NCBI GenBank assembly: GCA_021613375.1
Contig: CM038722.1
Span: forward strand, 28,674,903 to 28,738,902
Direction: 5' to 3'
Source of the DNA: Megaleporinus macrocephalus
Taxonomy: Eukaryota > Chordata > Actinopteri > Characiformes > Anostomidae
Length of the DNA stretch: 64,000 nucleotides
Made by a program: the position numbers and the translations under genes. The first letter of the stretch is position 1. Each line of letters begins with the position of its first letter. This document shows, in pieces, positions 1 to 10,524 of the stretch. The notes beneath the pieces were generated by a model, which worked only from the letters and a program-made list of their open reading frames with translations, had not been told where the DNA came from and searched no databases.

Positions 1-589
1 GATGGCGAAAGCGAACTCTTGGCTGCTGATGAACTTTTTGAAACCACCATTTCTGTATTGGTCCAACATCAGCTAGACTAGTTAACTTAGCACCATCTGC
101 TAGTGGTGTAAGAAGATATTGATACAATAAAGTATTATTACTGTCTCAATTGTTGTTTTTCAATGAATAGTGATTGTTTTTAAACCCCGACTGCTAGTTG
201 ACAGCAGTGTTCAGCCATTAGACTCCAGTGTAAACAGGTAGCGGAAGGGTGCATCACTTACGTTAGCATTAGTAAACCTCAGCACATGGTGGTGTGTTTA
301 TTATAATATGACAGTTTTCAGTATTCGAATACTGGAGCCTTGAGTGATTAACCGCTGACCACTTAAGGTCCAGCACCCATCACGTGTTGAAGGTCATCAA
401 CATTAGGCTGCCAACAACTAAAGCATTACCACCATACTAGCATTAGCTTAATTACGTGATAGAAACCTTCTCAGCTCTTGAGGACGCATGTGAACCGAAC
501 TGGTACTGTATTGGGAAACGCTTGCTCTAGTCTTGTGGAGCTAATGCTAATGCTAACGCTAATCCCTGTTTTTGTTTTTGCCCATTCAG
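1..589 (+). other. Intron of the integrin alpha gene, with transposon-derived sequence
   Basis: This is the sequence upstream of the splice acceptor at 588-589. The part from about 120 to 330 resembles a diverged copy of the hAT-like element found intact at 10149-10516: both carry the series 'GACAGCAGTGTTCAG', 'AAACCTCAGCACATGGTGGTGTG' in a related order (here in decayed form). No earlier integrin exon can be recognised, so the membrane-spanning exon lies outside the window. Confidence 0.5.
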
Positions 590-754
590 TGTGGATTTTT
601 TAAACGTTCCAAATACGATGACAGCGTGCCGAGTTACAGTGCCGTGCGGATAAAGAGGGAAGAGCGAGTGTACACACCAGGCAAAGAGCAGCCACAGCCT
701 CTGGAGAAGAAACAGTGGATGACTTCTTGGAACGAGAACGAGAGCTACTCCTAG
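590..754 (+). CDS. itga6: Integrin alpha-6-type, terminal exon encoding the cytoplasmic tail (A-type variant)
   Basis: The exon encodes 54 residues and a TAG stop. It opens with CGFFKR, the conserved membrane-proximal motif of integrin alpha tails that clasps the beta subunit and controls activation. It then has SKYDDSVP, a YSAVRI block and ends KKQW..WNENESYS. This arrangement is that of the A splice form of vertebrate integrin alpha-6, whose tail ends in SYS, a ligand for PDZ proteins of the GIPC type (family knowledge). Alpha-6 pairs with beta-1 or beta-4 as a laminin receptor at the plasma membrane. A pyrimidine-rich tract and CAG acceptor (587-589) come directly before the TGT codon, so the exon is in phase 0. 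The alternative B-type tail exon was not found downstream. Linkage to neurabin-1 suggests an alpha-6-like paralogue (itga6l in fish nomenclature) rather than the true itga6 orthologue; the exon alone cannot decide. Confidence 0.9.
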   Translation, partial: CGFFKRSKYDDSVPSYSAVRIKREERVYTPGKEQPQPLEKKQWMTSWNENESYS

Positions 755-2515
755 CCTTCCATTGCAGTGGCTGTTAGCACGCATTGTTAACCTGCTTTAA
801 ACATACAAAAAACAAAAAAAAAAGATAAAACCTAAACCAAAGACATCTTCCCCAAGACTTTCATGTTTGCACACCCTGAACTGAGTGTAAATACCATAGC
901 AACAGAATGAAAGAAGGTGTACAACAAGTGGGAAAAGTGGACTGGGACCTTCTCCATTGAGGGACTGGTTTGAAATAGTGAAAGAACAAAAAAAAGAAAG
1001 AACAAAAGAACAAAAATGATTTAATGAATGCTAAATGGGGGGAAAGGAATTTCCTTAATTGTTTAAAAGTTTTGTAGATGAAGTCGGAGTGGTTTGAAGT
1101 AAAAAGCTTCACTCAAGAGAATTTTTTTAACGAGGAATGTTCACAGTGGTGGTAATTGGAACCAGACGTCTGCCTCATAAATATGTCTCCTGGTGTCCAA
1201 GAATATGGCGCTGGGGTACATGAGGAGCGACCTAAGATCTAATATTTTTAAGATCTAGATATTTTTCTATATCTAATATTGTTTCCACATATGCCGCTAT
1301 TTCACCATCACCAATGTTACATATCGTCACCGTCAACAATCTCCAAAATAATAACCATCTCAGGACAAAATCCCTCCTTACTTTCCATGTGGGTTAATGG
1401 AAATGTATAGTTTCAACATTTCAACATTTTATTGGTTTATTAATTATGAAATTTTTACAAATATATAAAGAAAACTAAAAATTGCAAGAAAATGTAGATA
1501 CTACGTTATGTAGTAAATAAAGTGGCTATAATTTGTGTTGTAAACATGGTGACCCCTGGTTCCCATCACCACCGTCTCTACAGTGAACCATTTCACATTA
1601 AACCACTCGGAATGACTTCTCAATTCTCAGCGACAGAATTGTGTAGAAATTCTCAAGCAATTGATGGAATTCCCCTCTAACCTCAGTTCTCTATGCTTCA
1701 GTGGTCCAACTCATGCGAGAAAAGTCTTTCACTGTGTTTAGTGCATTACAGGCGTTCCAATATGTTGTATATATACTTGATTGTGCGTCAGAAAAATGTC
1801 TATTTATTCTGAGATTGTTTTACACAAACAGGCCAAAGATTCTATCTGCTTTTTCAATGACTGTACTGAGGGTCTGTGCAAGGAGTCCATCAATTCCACC
1901 TTTTTTTTTTTATTAATCGTTTTTGTATTGTACTGTCTGGATGAATGTACATAGTCGTGTTTTGTTAAATTGTTACTTAGTGCTCGTTTTTTTTTCTCGT
2001 TAGTGTTTTTGTTCTAATGAGTTGTGAAGATTGGTACAGATTCACATTAACTGCTGCATTTCCAGTTTATTTGTCCGGACAGGATTTCTGGAGGTCATCC
2101 TTCGTCCATTCATATCTGTCATCCTTACTGAAAAAAATGACAAGGGCTTAGATTTGAAGCAAGTTAGCACCTTTTATAATGAAAAGTATTATGTAAGTAT
2201 TTACATTCCTGAGAGTTTTTCCTCCTTTTTTACACACGTGGATGTGAGAAATGGGGGGAAAAGGAATTTTAGCCATATTTGCCTACAGACGTGATGGGAG
2301 AGACGTTTTATAATGGAATGTACAGTAAAAGGTCATTAGTGTTACTGAAATAACTGCTGTGGGGGGGTTTGTGGGGGTTTGTAGGGGTTGGGGGGGGGGT
2401 GCGCACTGCAAAACTCATCGTTGCTTTGAAATAAAATAATTCCTGAATCTAATGTGGTCAAACAAGCAAGCTGGACTGTTAACAGAGGAAGAATAAAGTG
2501 GAGAGTTTTTACTTT
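755..2515 (+). other. Probable 3' UTR of the integrin alpha gene
   Basis: No coding sequence follows the stop codon. AATAAA occurs at about 1516-1521 and again at 2492-2497. The second is followed by a GT-rich stretch (TGACTGTGACTGTGTTTTTC), the arrangement expected of a cleavage and polyadenylation site. The UTR would include an inserted foldback-type repeat (about 1037-1682). The end is a prediction. Confidence 0.45.
1037..1682. mobile_element. Foldback-like interspersed repeat, family B, copy 1
   Basis: The copy ends with GATGGAATTCCCCTCTAA and holds two inverted blocks: GTGGTGGTAATTGGAACCAG at the left and its reverse complement form CTGGTTCCCATCACCACC at the right. The same blocks recur near 37.5-37.97, 39.7-39.9, 40.45-41.0, 49.49-49.95, 50.6-51.14 and 59.0-59.44 kb. 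There is no coding capacity. It is probably a non-autonomous DNA transposon; the exact left end is unclear. Confidence 0.5.
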
Positions 2516-2574
2516 GACTGTGACTGTGTTTTTCAGGGGGGGTATACAGGGTTGTGTACAATCACTGACCATCC

Positions 2575-3385
2575 TGTAGTATAATCATTGATTGTCATGT
2601 AGTATAACCACTGACCATCATGTAGTATAACCACTGCCCATCCTGTAATACAATCATTGTCATGTAGTATAACCACTGACCATCCTGTAGTATAATCATT
2701 GATGGTCATGTAGTATAACCACTAACCATCCTGTAATACAATCATTATCATGTAGTATAACCACTGACCATCCTTTAATACAATCATTGTCATGTAGTAT
2801 AACCACTAACCATTCTGTAATACAATCATTGTCATGTAGTATAACCACTGACCATCCTGTAGTATAATCATTGTCATGTAGTATAACCATTGACCATCCT
2901 GTATTATAATTATTGATTGTCATGTAGTATAACCACTAACCATCCTGTAATACAATCATTATCATGTAGTATAACCACTGACTATCCTGTAATACAATCA
3001 TTGATTGTCATGTAATATAACCACTGACCATCCTGTAAAACAATCAACAATGATCATCCTGTAGTATCATTGTCATAGAGTACAACCACTGACCATCCTG
3101 TAATGTCATTGATCGTACTATAATACAATCACTGACCATCCTGTAGTATCACTGACCATCCTGTAATACAAACACTGACCATCCTGTAATACAAACACTG
3201 ACCATCGTATAATACAATCACTGACCATCCTGTAGTATCACTGACCATCCTGTAATACAAACACTGACCATCCTATAATCTCACTGATTGTCCTAGAACA
3301 CAATCAATGATCATCCTGTAATACAATCATTAACCACCCTGTAATAGAATCAACTACCAACCACTCTGTAATACAATAACCAATG
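2575..3385. repeat. Minisatellite between the two convergent genes
   Basis: Imperfect tandem repeat of about 42 bp made of two related half-units, CATGTAGTATAACCACTGAC and CATCCTGTAATACAATCATT, with many single-base variants and indels. It starts just beyond the predicted integrin polyadenylation site and ends before the predicted neurabin 3' end. Confidence 0.85.
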
Positions 3386-3589
3386 CTTGTCCTTCTGGGT
3401 CTCATGGGTGGGGTAGTCTGGGGGGGTCTGTGGTGTGGTGCTGTTTGGTGAATTGGAGAGAAGTTCTCTGACTTGCACGAGGACAATGAGAGAAAAAAAA
3501 CAAACTTTAAAAAGTAAAATGGAGAAATAAACTACTTTCTACTCACAATAACAGCGTTTCAAACACAACACGACATATTTTCGTTTGTT

Positions 3590-4823
3590 AGACATGTTTT
3601 ATTCACATTCCTTGCAGACAGACGTCCAATATAGTCTCATTCATAAACACTGTTAGTTATTATTTAACTCTGAATTTAATGTAGTGCCAGGTTCAGCTTA
3701 GAAAAGGTCTCAGTGGCGGATGTGATCTCAGACAGATGGAGGCTACAAAATCAGCATGTGTTCGCTATAAAAAGAAGCAGATTCTGCTAAGATTTTAAGA
3801 CATTCATTCAGAATAATTCCACTGTACTCTCAGGCTGTGTGTTCTTATTTCCCTTTAACTCGCATCCGCTCAAAATATAAAAGCAACACGTCGCACCATC
3901 TTCTCTGATTAAACAAAATAAGGAAAAAAGGCCATTAATGTAAAATACTTTTATTTATTATTACACAAGTAAAACGGTCCCTCGTTGCCATTTGCGGCTA
4001 CAAAAGACAACGGAGACGTCTCGTCCCATCACGATTACATTTACAGCGCTCCTTTATGAAAATATTATGTACAGCAGACGATAAAAATATCATTTAAAAA
4101 ATTACAGTATGGGAAGTAAAGTGCACACTCAGACGTGCACACTCTGTTTACATAGCGTGCTCATGTGCAATGACTCAGTACTGAGGTGGTCTGAGTGGTC
4201 AGCAGGAGCCTCTAGGCTAAGGTGTAGAGCACGAGCAGCAGGTTTAAAAGAACTGCCCGGAAACATGTAGAGATGGCTAACTAGTCATAAAAGATGAAAG
4301 CAAATGGACAGAGATGTGCTATAATGGTCAGTCCATTTACATTGCTGCCCTCTAGTGTGCACACATGGGAAGTGCTACTGGTAAGTGCGGGTGGCCACAG
4401 CACAGGATCACTGGCAAACAGTGGAAACACGGCGATCAATTGAAAAACGTTCCATTGTAAACAGCAGGGTGTCTGATCTATCCATGCTCCGCCCACAATT
4501 AAGTGTCACACACACGGATCCGAATCACATGTTATGGGAGGTCAGACGCAATTCCTCAGAATGGTTTAACGTTCTGCAGAGCTAGTCAAGCCCACCCACA
4601 GTAACTAGAGCCGAACTATCTTCTGGAGTATGAAACTAAAAGCAAGCTCATTAAAAATGGCACTAATAATATTAATAAGAATAATAATTACAGCAGGTGT
4701 CTGAACACTGAACATGCCCGAAGAATCGGTGTGGAGGGGCTTCAAGTGATGTTTGGTCTGATTATTCTTCCACTCAATGCCGCTGATCTACGGTGACTTC
4801 ATGGTGGAGTCACCATGGTGACT
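3590..4823 (-). other. ppp1r9a: Probable 3' UTR of neurabin-1
   Basis: The stretch follows the neurabin stop codon at 4824-4826 on the - strand and is free of obvious repeats, unlike the flanking DNA. AATAAA signals on the - strand lie at 3950-3959 (two overlapping) and at 3598-3603. The UTR may end about 3590 or, with the nearer signals, about 3930. Prediction only. Confidence 0.5.
3598..3603 (-). terminator. Candidate distal polyadenylation signal of neurabin-1
   Basis: AATAAA on the - strand (TTTATT on +), about 1.2 kb past the stop codon. An alternative pair lies at 3950-3959. Confidence 0.4.
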
Positions 4824-4982
4824 TCAGCAGGCCGATTCAGGTTTTCCAGGCCTCCCGCCGCTCCGCTCGGCCTCCTTCTCTTTCTTGGCTCGCTGTTTGT
4901 CCAACTTGTCCTGGGCCTTCTTCATGTCTCGCACCTTCCTCTTAATGGAGGAACGATCTCTGTGACTGGACACTCCCAGGTC
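4824..4982 (-). CDS. ppp1r9a: Neurabin-1, last coding exon: end of SAM domain and basic C-terminus
   Basis: The exon encodes the last 52 residues (1427-1478) and a TGA stop. DLGVSSHRDRSSIKRKVRDM completes the SAM domain: the previous exon ends in LDSSKLK, and this exon supplies the final two helices. A highly charged tail rich in Lys, Arg and Glu follows, ending PESAC. The acceptor is GTGCAG at 4988-4983 on the - strand, phase 0. A SAM domain at this place separates neurabin-1 from spinophilin (PPP1R9B), which lacks one. SAM domains in this family mediate self-association or binding to other scaffold proteins at synapses. Confidence 0.93.
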   Translation of the reverse strand, partial: DLGVSSHRDRSSIKRKVRDMKKAQDKLDKQRAKKEKEAERSGGRPGKPESAC

Positions 4983-5097
4983 CTGCACAGCGAACAACAC
5001 AGAATCCAGCTTGTAAAGCAGAAGCTCTTCCAATGGAAGTAACTCTAACGCTGTTTTGGTGACAAGCAACAAGGTAATTGGGGGATTTATTTTATTA

Positions 5098-5132
<35 letters not shown>

Positions 5133-5135
5133 ATC
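5098..5135. repeat. (AAAT)n microsatellite
   Basis: Uninterrupted AAAT repeats, about nine units, in the last neurabin intron. Confidence 0.9.
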
Positions 5136-5459
5136 ATATATTAGAAGCAAACCTATAAACTTGTAATCTTATGACTGTAATTAATACATCACAGATACAC
5201 TGGGTAAGTTTTTAGAGAGCTCTCAGGTGGAAATGCGTGGAAGAACATTTCGTATCGTTGGTTGAGCTTCGGACGCATGCCACTCGAATGAATCTGAGGA
5301 CTGTGAAGGTGTTGAAAAAGTATTCAAAGCCTTTGCTCAGACTGCAAACCCAAATCTGATTCCGGCCATATCCAGATTGTACTCATGAATGCTTTTTGAG
5401 AGTGAGGACAGCGTATTTCCCTGTATTCGTTGGAATGAACTGTATCTGACCTTCTAGAC

Positions 5460-5825
5460 CAAAATCAAGAGCCCTAAATCCTAGATCACGAAATTCTGAA
5501 CTCTCAGATCAAGGCACAGGAACAAAATTCATACAACTAAATAAGTCACCCTAGACCAAAAACCTCTAAACCCTAGACCTATAAACCTAGGAATGATAGG
5601 TACCCTGAACGCTAGATCAAGAACCCTAAAACCTAGATACCAGTAACCCCAAACCCTTCATTCATAAAGCTACAGTCTGATATCTAAGAGTGTGATCGGC
5701 TGGATCTTGGCCAAAACACAGGTGAGCCCTGCCTGTAATGACTGCAACTGTATTCCTAAAAACTAATGTTCTGTTTCTTCACTGTGCTTAAACATGAGAA
5801 CACAGAACACCAGAAGAATATTCAT
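5460..5825. repeat. Duplicated segment, copy 1 (partner at 7920-8290)
   Basis: The segment shares collinear sequence with 7920-8290, including CTCAGATCAAGGCACAGGAA, GGCTGGATCTTGGCCAAAAC and GAGAACACAGAACACCAG. A second matching block is 6070-6215 against 7820-7960. The copies flank the SAM exon at 6807-6995 on both sides. Confidence 0.75.
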
Positions 5826-6249
5826 ATATATTGTTGTCTTCTGTCTAGGTATCAGCACTGGCCCTTGTTTCTGGCAGTGTTTGAGCTCAGGGCTTGTTTG
5901 GATTCAAACTTGTTTGTACTAGCTAGAGATACATACTCTGATAGAACACAAAGCACTTTCGTAAACTGCTCTGGATAAGTTTCTACTGCATCACTGGCAA
6001 TGCAACAAACAACAGTGTTGTCGAACGTTCTTGGAGGTTTAGTGATTATCTGGAGTGCGAGATGAAGCGCCTCCAAGAATTCTGAACACTAGATGAGGAC
6101 TCCATACGTCTAAACCAGTAACCCCAAACCCTAGCTCCAAAAATCCCAAACCCTAGACCTATAAACCCTAGATCAGGACCCCAAAATCCTATATCACAAA
6201 TCAGGAACCAGGGTCAGGACTCAACCCACGTTTGAAATCCACATCACCA

Positions 6250-6445
6250 GCATATCACTGCTGTCCAAAGAAAAACAAGAATCTCCAAAATACTAACTTC
6301 ACAGGAGAGGACTAACATCTTCTCAACTTCCTATGCAAGTTAATATAAAGAGGTTTTATTCCAGGTGATTTTGGAGCATTTCTATTGGTCTATTGACTTT
6401 AAAACTTTCACTGGATATAAAGAGCAGCAATATAGAAAAATGAAC
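6250..6445. mobile_element. Interspersed repeat, family A (CGCTGTCC ends), partial copy
   Basis: It contains GCTGTCCAAAGAAAAACA, a CTTCACAGGAGAGGACTAAC block and TTTTGGAGCATTTCTATTGG, in the same order as the copies at 24.9-25.3, 28.9-29.2, 38.09-38.32 and 60.22-60.67 kb. It is a short non-coding element with no transposase, probably a MITE. Confidence 0.55.
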
Positions 6446-6806
6446 AAATCTGATTGGCCTGTAGTCTGAACACAGCCAAAGAAAACTCTTAGAACTTGGT
6501 GAAGGACGTATCTTCTGAGGTCATAAGTGAATGAGCTACTGCTGTCGTTGTATCTTCATCAGTATGGGTGAAGGCAGATTTTGTATTTGAGAGCTAGATA
6601 TCGAGCCATTAACACCTAAAGACACATGATAATGACTGAAAACCTTCCACTAGATCTAACCTGACCAGACCTCTACATGGAGACTGGCAGCAGCTCTTGT
6701 TCACCATGTTGTAGCGTGTTTCTATTCTCCTGACTCAGTAACAGTAATTAGCAATTAAAATCTTAGTGCAGCTTTAACATGTGGATTAACACCACCACTG
6801 ACTTAC

Positions 6807-6995
6807 CTTGAGCTTACTGCTGTCCAGCTCCATGAGCTGTTTGCCGTCCACGCTCTTTGCAGTGAACTCTGCTATGTACTGCTCCATGTTCATGCCCATC
6901 AGCCAGTGGCACACCTGTTGGTTGGTCCACTCTGAAACGGGCCGGTTTAGCCACACGTGTTGCTTCACGACAGGAACAGGCTCATCATCCAGTGT
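6807..6995 (-). CDS. ppp1r9a: Neurabin-1, exon 17: main part of SAM domain
   Basis: The exon has 63 codons (residues 1364-1426), phase 0 at both ends. It begins TLDDEPVPVV and contains VSEWTNQQVCHWLMGMNMEQ, the first helices of a SAM domain with the typical W..(E/Q)..V..WL pattern. It ends in KSVDGKQLMELDSSKLK, the loop and helix that precede the final SAM helix in the next exon. The acceptor is TTATTCAG and the donor GTAAGT. Being 189 bp long it could be skipped in frame, but this would destroy the SAM fold. Confidence 0.95.
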
Positions 6996-7349
6996 CTGAA
7001 TAAGAACACGACCATGAGAACACAGGAACACACACGCCAGGCAATTCTGTATTGATAGACTCAACATTCATCAAGCCCGATCTTAACCGAACTGTAAGAG
7101 GCTATAAAGCTAAAGTTAGCTGTGTTGATACGGAACTTTCAACTCTAATTTATCTTAGAAGAAATCAACTTAAAGGTGGTGCTGATGGTGCTCCTCTATA
7201 GTAAATTAGACTAGTTGTGTAATAATATAATGGTCATAATGATGAACATGTGAGATATTTTTGCTGAGGCATAATCACATGCTTTAACATGCACATGCAA
7301 ATTAACAGGTTTTAGTTTGAGTCCAGTTTAATTCCTCAAACACCAACTC

Positions 7350-7795
7350 CTTATTAAACCACCCCAAACCTAGATAATTAAAACCCTTGACCCCAGAATC
7401 ATATCTCCTAGATAAAAAGCCCTAAACCCTAGACCCCTATGCCCTATATAAAAAAGCCCTAAACCCTAGACCCCTATGCCCTATATAAAAAGCCCTAAAC
7501 CCTAGACCCTTATGCTCTAGATAAAAAGCCCTAAACCCTAGACCCATATGTTCTAAATAAAAAGTCATAAAACCCTAGACCCCTGTGCCCTAGATAAAAA
7601 GCCCTAAAGCATAGGATCATATCTCCTAGATAAAACGCCCTAAACCTTAGACCCCTATGCCCTAGATAAAAAAGCCCTAAACCCTAGAATCATATCTCTT
7701 ATATAAAAAGCCCTAAACCTTAGACCCCTATGCCCTAGATAAAAAAGCCCTAAACCCTAGACCCATATGCTCTAGATTTAAAAAAAAAAACCTAA
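7350..7795. repeat. Minisatellite with telomere-like CCCTAAACCCTA units
   Basis: About 12 imperfect units of roughly 36 bp: an A-rich spacer, GCCCTAAACCCTAGA, then CCCCTATGCCCTAGAT or a variant. Scattered shorter pieces of the same sequence occur at 5460-5660, 6110-6180 and 7830-8110. Confidence 0.85.
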
Positions 7796-7919
7796 ACACT
7801 AGATCTATAAACACTAGACCAAGAGTTTTGAACACTAGATGAGGACTCCATACGCCTAAACCAGTAACCCAAAACCCTAGATCAAAAAATCCTAAACCCT
7901 AGACCTATAACTCCTAGAT

Positions 7920-8290
7920 CAAGAGCCCTAAATCCTATATTACAAATTCTAAACCAGGATCAGGACTCTCAGATCAAGGCACAGGAACAAAATTAATACA
8001 ACTAAATAAGTATCCCTAGACCCTAGAACAAAAAACTCTAAACCCTAGACCTATAAACCTAGACTATTAATGATAGATCAAGTACCCTGAACGCTGGATC
8101 AAGAACCCAAAACCTAGATAACAGTAACCCCAAGGCTACAGTCTGAAAACTACGAGTGTGATTGGCTGGATCTTGGCCAAAACAGAGGTGAACCCTGACT
8201 GTAATGACTGTAACTGTATTCCTAAAAACTAATGTTCCGTCTCTTCACTGTGCTTAAACACGAGAACACAGAACACCAGAAAAATATTTA
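7920..8290. repeat. Duplicated segment, copy 2 (partner at 5460-5825)
   Basis: Collinear with 5460-5825 and in the same orientation. Shared markers are given at the partner entry. The upstream block 7820-7960 also matches 6070-6215. Confidence 0.75.
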
Positions 8291-8442
8291 AAGAGATTAA
8301 ATAAATCTAATACCTGCTCATTAGACCACACTTCTACAACAGATCAACTGAATGAGAGATACATAAATACTGCAATCATGTCACTGCAGCTCCACATACA
8401 CAGTTATTAGGACAGACCGAGTCTAGAATATATTCAGAAATG

Positions 8443-8445
8443 AGG

Positions 8446-8495
<50 letters not shown>

Positions 8496-8560
8496 AGAGC
8501 TAAGAGGAGACAAAGAGAATGACAGAGAAAGAAAAAAAGATAATAAAATAGAAAGTATGT

Positions 8561-8619
<59 letters not shown>

Positions 8620-8695
8620 TAAAAGAGAGAGAGACAGAGGGAGAGAGAGAAAGACAGAAGGAAAGAGACAAAAACAAGAATTAGACCTGAGAAAA

Positions 8696-8792
<97 letters not shown>

Positions 8793-8958
8793 AGAGAGAG
8801 AGAGAAAGAGAGAAAGAAAGGAAGCATGTAGGCAATAAGGAGAAAGACAGGGAGAGAGAAAGAAACAAAAGAAAGTGTGTCTGAGTGATAGAGAGATTCT
8901 GCAAGAGAGAATGAGATATTATATCATATACAAAAATAACACCAATTCCCAATATGAC

Positions 8959-9021
<63 letters not shown>
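8443..9021. repeat. Compound microsatellite cluster: (GA)n, (AT)n, (GA)n, (TAA)n
   Basis: Pure or near-pure (GA)n at about 8448-8492, (AT)n at 8561-8611 and 8698-8758, (GA)n-rich at 8760-8815 and (TAA)n at about 8959-9020. The open reading frames through here encode only Ile-Tyr, Leu-Ser or Arg-Glu repeats and are not genes. Confidence 0.95.
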
Positions 9022-9023
<2 letters not shown>

Positions 9024-9526
9024 TTTCAGACCTCTGTACAAGAGGGAGTGAAAAGACTCCCAATATCTCCCTCTCTTACACACAGTAAGGTGTGAGTGTG
9101 TGTGAAACACTGTAAGATCTCAGTTCAGATCACTCACGTCTACTCTTCACACTCCACAGTGCAGATTCTCAACCCAGTCACAAATCAAAGCTGCAGACTG
9201 CGTCTAAATATACACTACTGTCAGAACACAGTCCTAACAGAACGAACACAGTGTTTTACACAATCATCGACGACTCTGTTCATCAATCTGAACACGTTTC
9301 ATTTAGTACTTTTCTTTACAGCCTCCTACTAAACAGTAAGCCAAGAAGCTGTAGAGCACTAGCATCACATTAAAACCATTTAATGATGTAACTGTGGTGA
9401 GGACTGACACGCGGTGACGACTGGGTGGAGAGTCTTTCCTCTACAAAGCAAACAGGGTCAGACTATCCACTACTGATGACCTGAGATCAGAAAGACATGC
9501 GGCATGTGACCACGGGGGTCACTCAC

Positions 9527-9643
9527 CTCGCAGGAGGAGAAGGTGAGGTTGTGGGAGCGCCCCCGAACGCGAGGGTCGCTCAGCAAAGCCGCCAGCGCGG
9601 AACGAGGGCTACTGGCGGTCGACTCGTCCGTCACAGATAAACT
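9527..9643 (-). CDS. ppp1r9a: Neurabin-1, exon 16
   Basis: The exon has 39 codons (residues 1325-1363), phase 0 at both ends, with acceptor CCGCTGCAG and donor GTGAGT. It encodes a Ser-rich linker, SLSVTDESTASSPRSALAAL then RGRSHNLTFSSCE, directly before the SAM exon. RGRSH.LTFSS is close to the sequence before the SAM domain in vertebrate neurabin-1 (from memory of the family). It is a symmetric exon and a candidate for in-frame alternative splicing. Confidence 0.9.
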
Positions 9644-10148
9644 CTGCAGCGGGTACAAACGTACAAACACAGAGCGTCTTACCCGATGGCTAGATCAACG
9701 CTTGCTCTTTGGACTTTGCTGTCCACCAAATTTTCTAATTTTATAACCACTGCACTGCATCTTACTGACAGACCACCTTCATTACTGTGCTCTGCTATGA
9801 TGGTTTCAACAAGCTGACCATGGGTCAGAGCTCTGTACAGTACATGTCCAAACGTTTGTAGATCTGCTAGTCCAGCGCTTCTTCTGAAATCAAGTATATT
9901 AATAAAGAATTTGTTCTTTGAAGAGTTTACACTGGATGTTGGAACACTGCTGTGAGAATTTGATTGAGTATTAGTGTAGTCAGGTATGGATGTTGGATAA
10001 TCAGTTCTAAAATCACCCCAAGTCCTCACAAAGGTACTGCACGGAGCTCCAACACAGTTCCACAGTTCTCAGGGACCATACCATAGGTCAATGCGTGTTT
10101 GTGGAGATGACAAGCTGTGAGAGTGCTACTAAATGCCTGTGTCAGCAA

Positions 10149-10516
10149 TAGGGGTGTAAGAAAATATCGAAATATCGAATATCGGGATATTATGTTTAGT
10201 GATACTGCATCGATTCTCAAAAACACAGTATCAATACACAGATTCCTGGCAGACAGTGAATCATTGTGTGTTGTGTTTAAACCTCTGACAACTAGATGGC
10301 AGTGTTGTAATCCATTTTCAGCTCCACTCCAACATTAACGAGCAGCACAAGGGCGCAGTGCTATTGTAAGCATTGATAAACCTGTTCATATAGTGGTGTG
10401 TTTTAATAGTAGGATTTGAAAAATCGCAATATCACTTTACTTGCAATACCACAATATATCATGGTATATTGAATCATGAACTCTGTATCATGATACATAT
10501 TGTATCCTCAGCCCTA
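10149..10516 (+). mobile_element. hAT-like non-autonomous transposon with 8-bp target duplication
   Basis: The 368-bp element is bounded by GTCAGCAA direct repeats at 10141-10148 and 10517-10524. The left end is TAGGGGTGTAAG, and the right end in reverse complement is TAGGGCTGAGGAT, so the terminal inverted repeats start TAGGG(G/C)TG. An 8-bp duplication with such ends is characteristic of hAT elements. There is no transposase. A related inverted copy lies at 39285-39617 and decayed copies near 120-330 and 20380-20560. Confidence 0.85.
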
Positions 10517-10524
10517 GTCAGCAA

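Noticed and set aside
1..80. Possible coding start at the window edge (frame 1 open for 26 codons)
   Set aside because: No similarity to integrin sequence and no donor at its end; it lies next to decayed transposon sequence.
755..3590. Alternative B-type integrin tail exon downstream of the A-type exon
   Set aside because: No frame after an AG acceptor gives a tail of the alpha-6B kind; the region is UTR-like and repetitive.
7350..7795. Interstitial telomere
   Set aside because: The vertebrate telomere repeat is TTAGGG; here CCCTAAA-like pieces are embedded in a 36-bp minisatellite unit and never run as pure hexamers or heptamers.
8423..9063. Long frames through microsatellites (Ile-Tyr, Leu-Ser, Arg-Glu repeats), also at 35.45-35.75, 38.89-39.35 and 60.14-60.60 kb
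   Set aside because: Translation of simple repeats on both strands; no coding signal.
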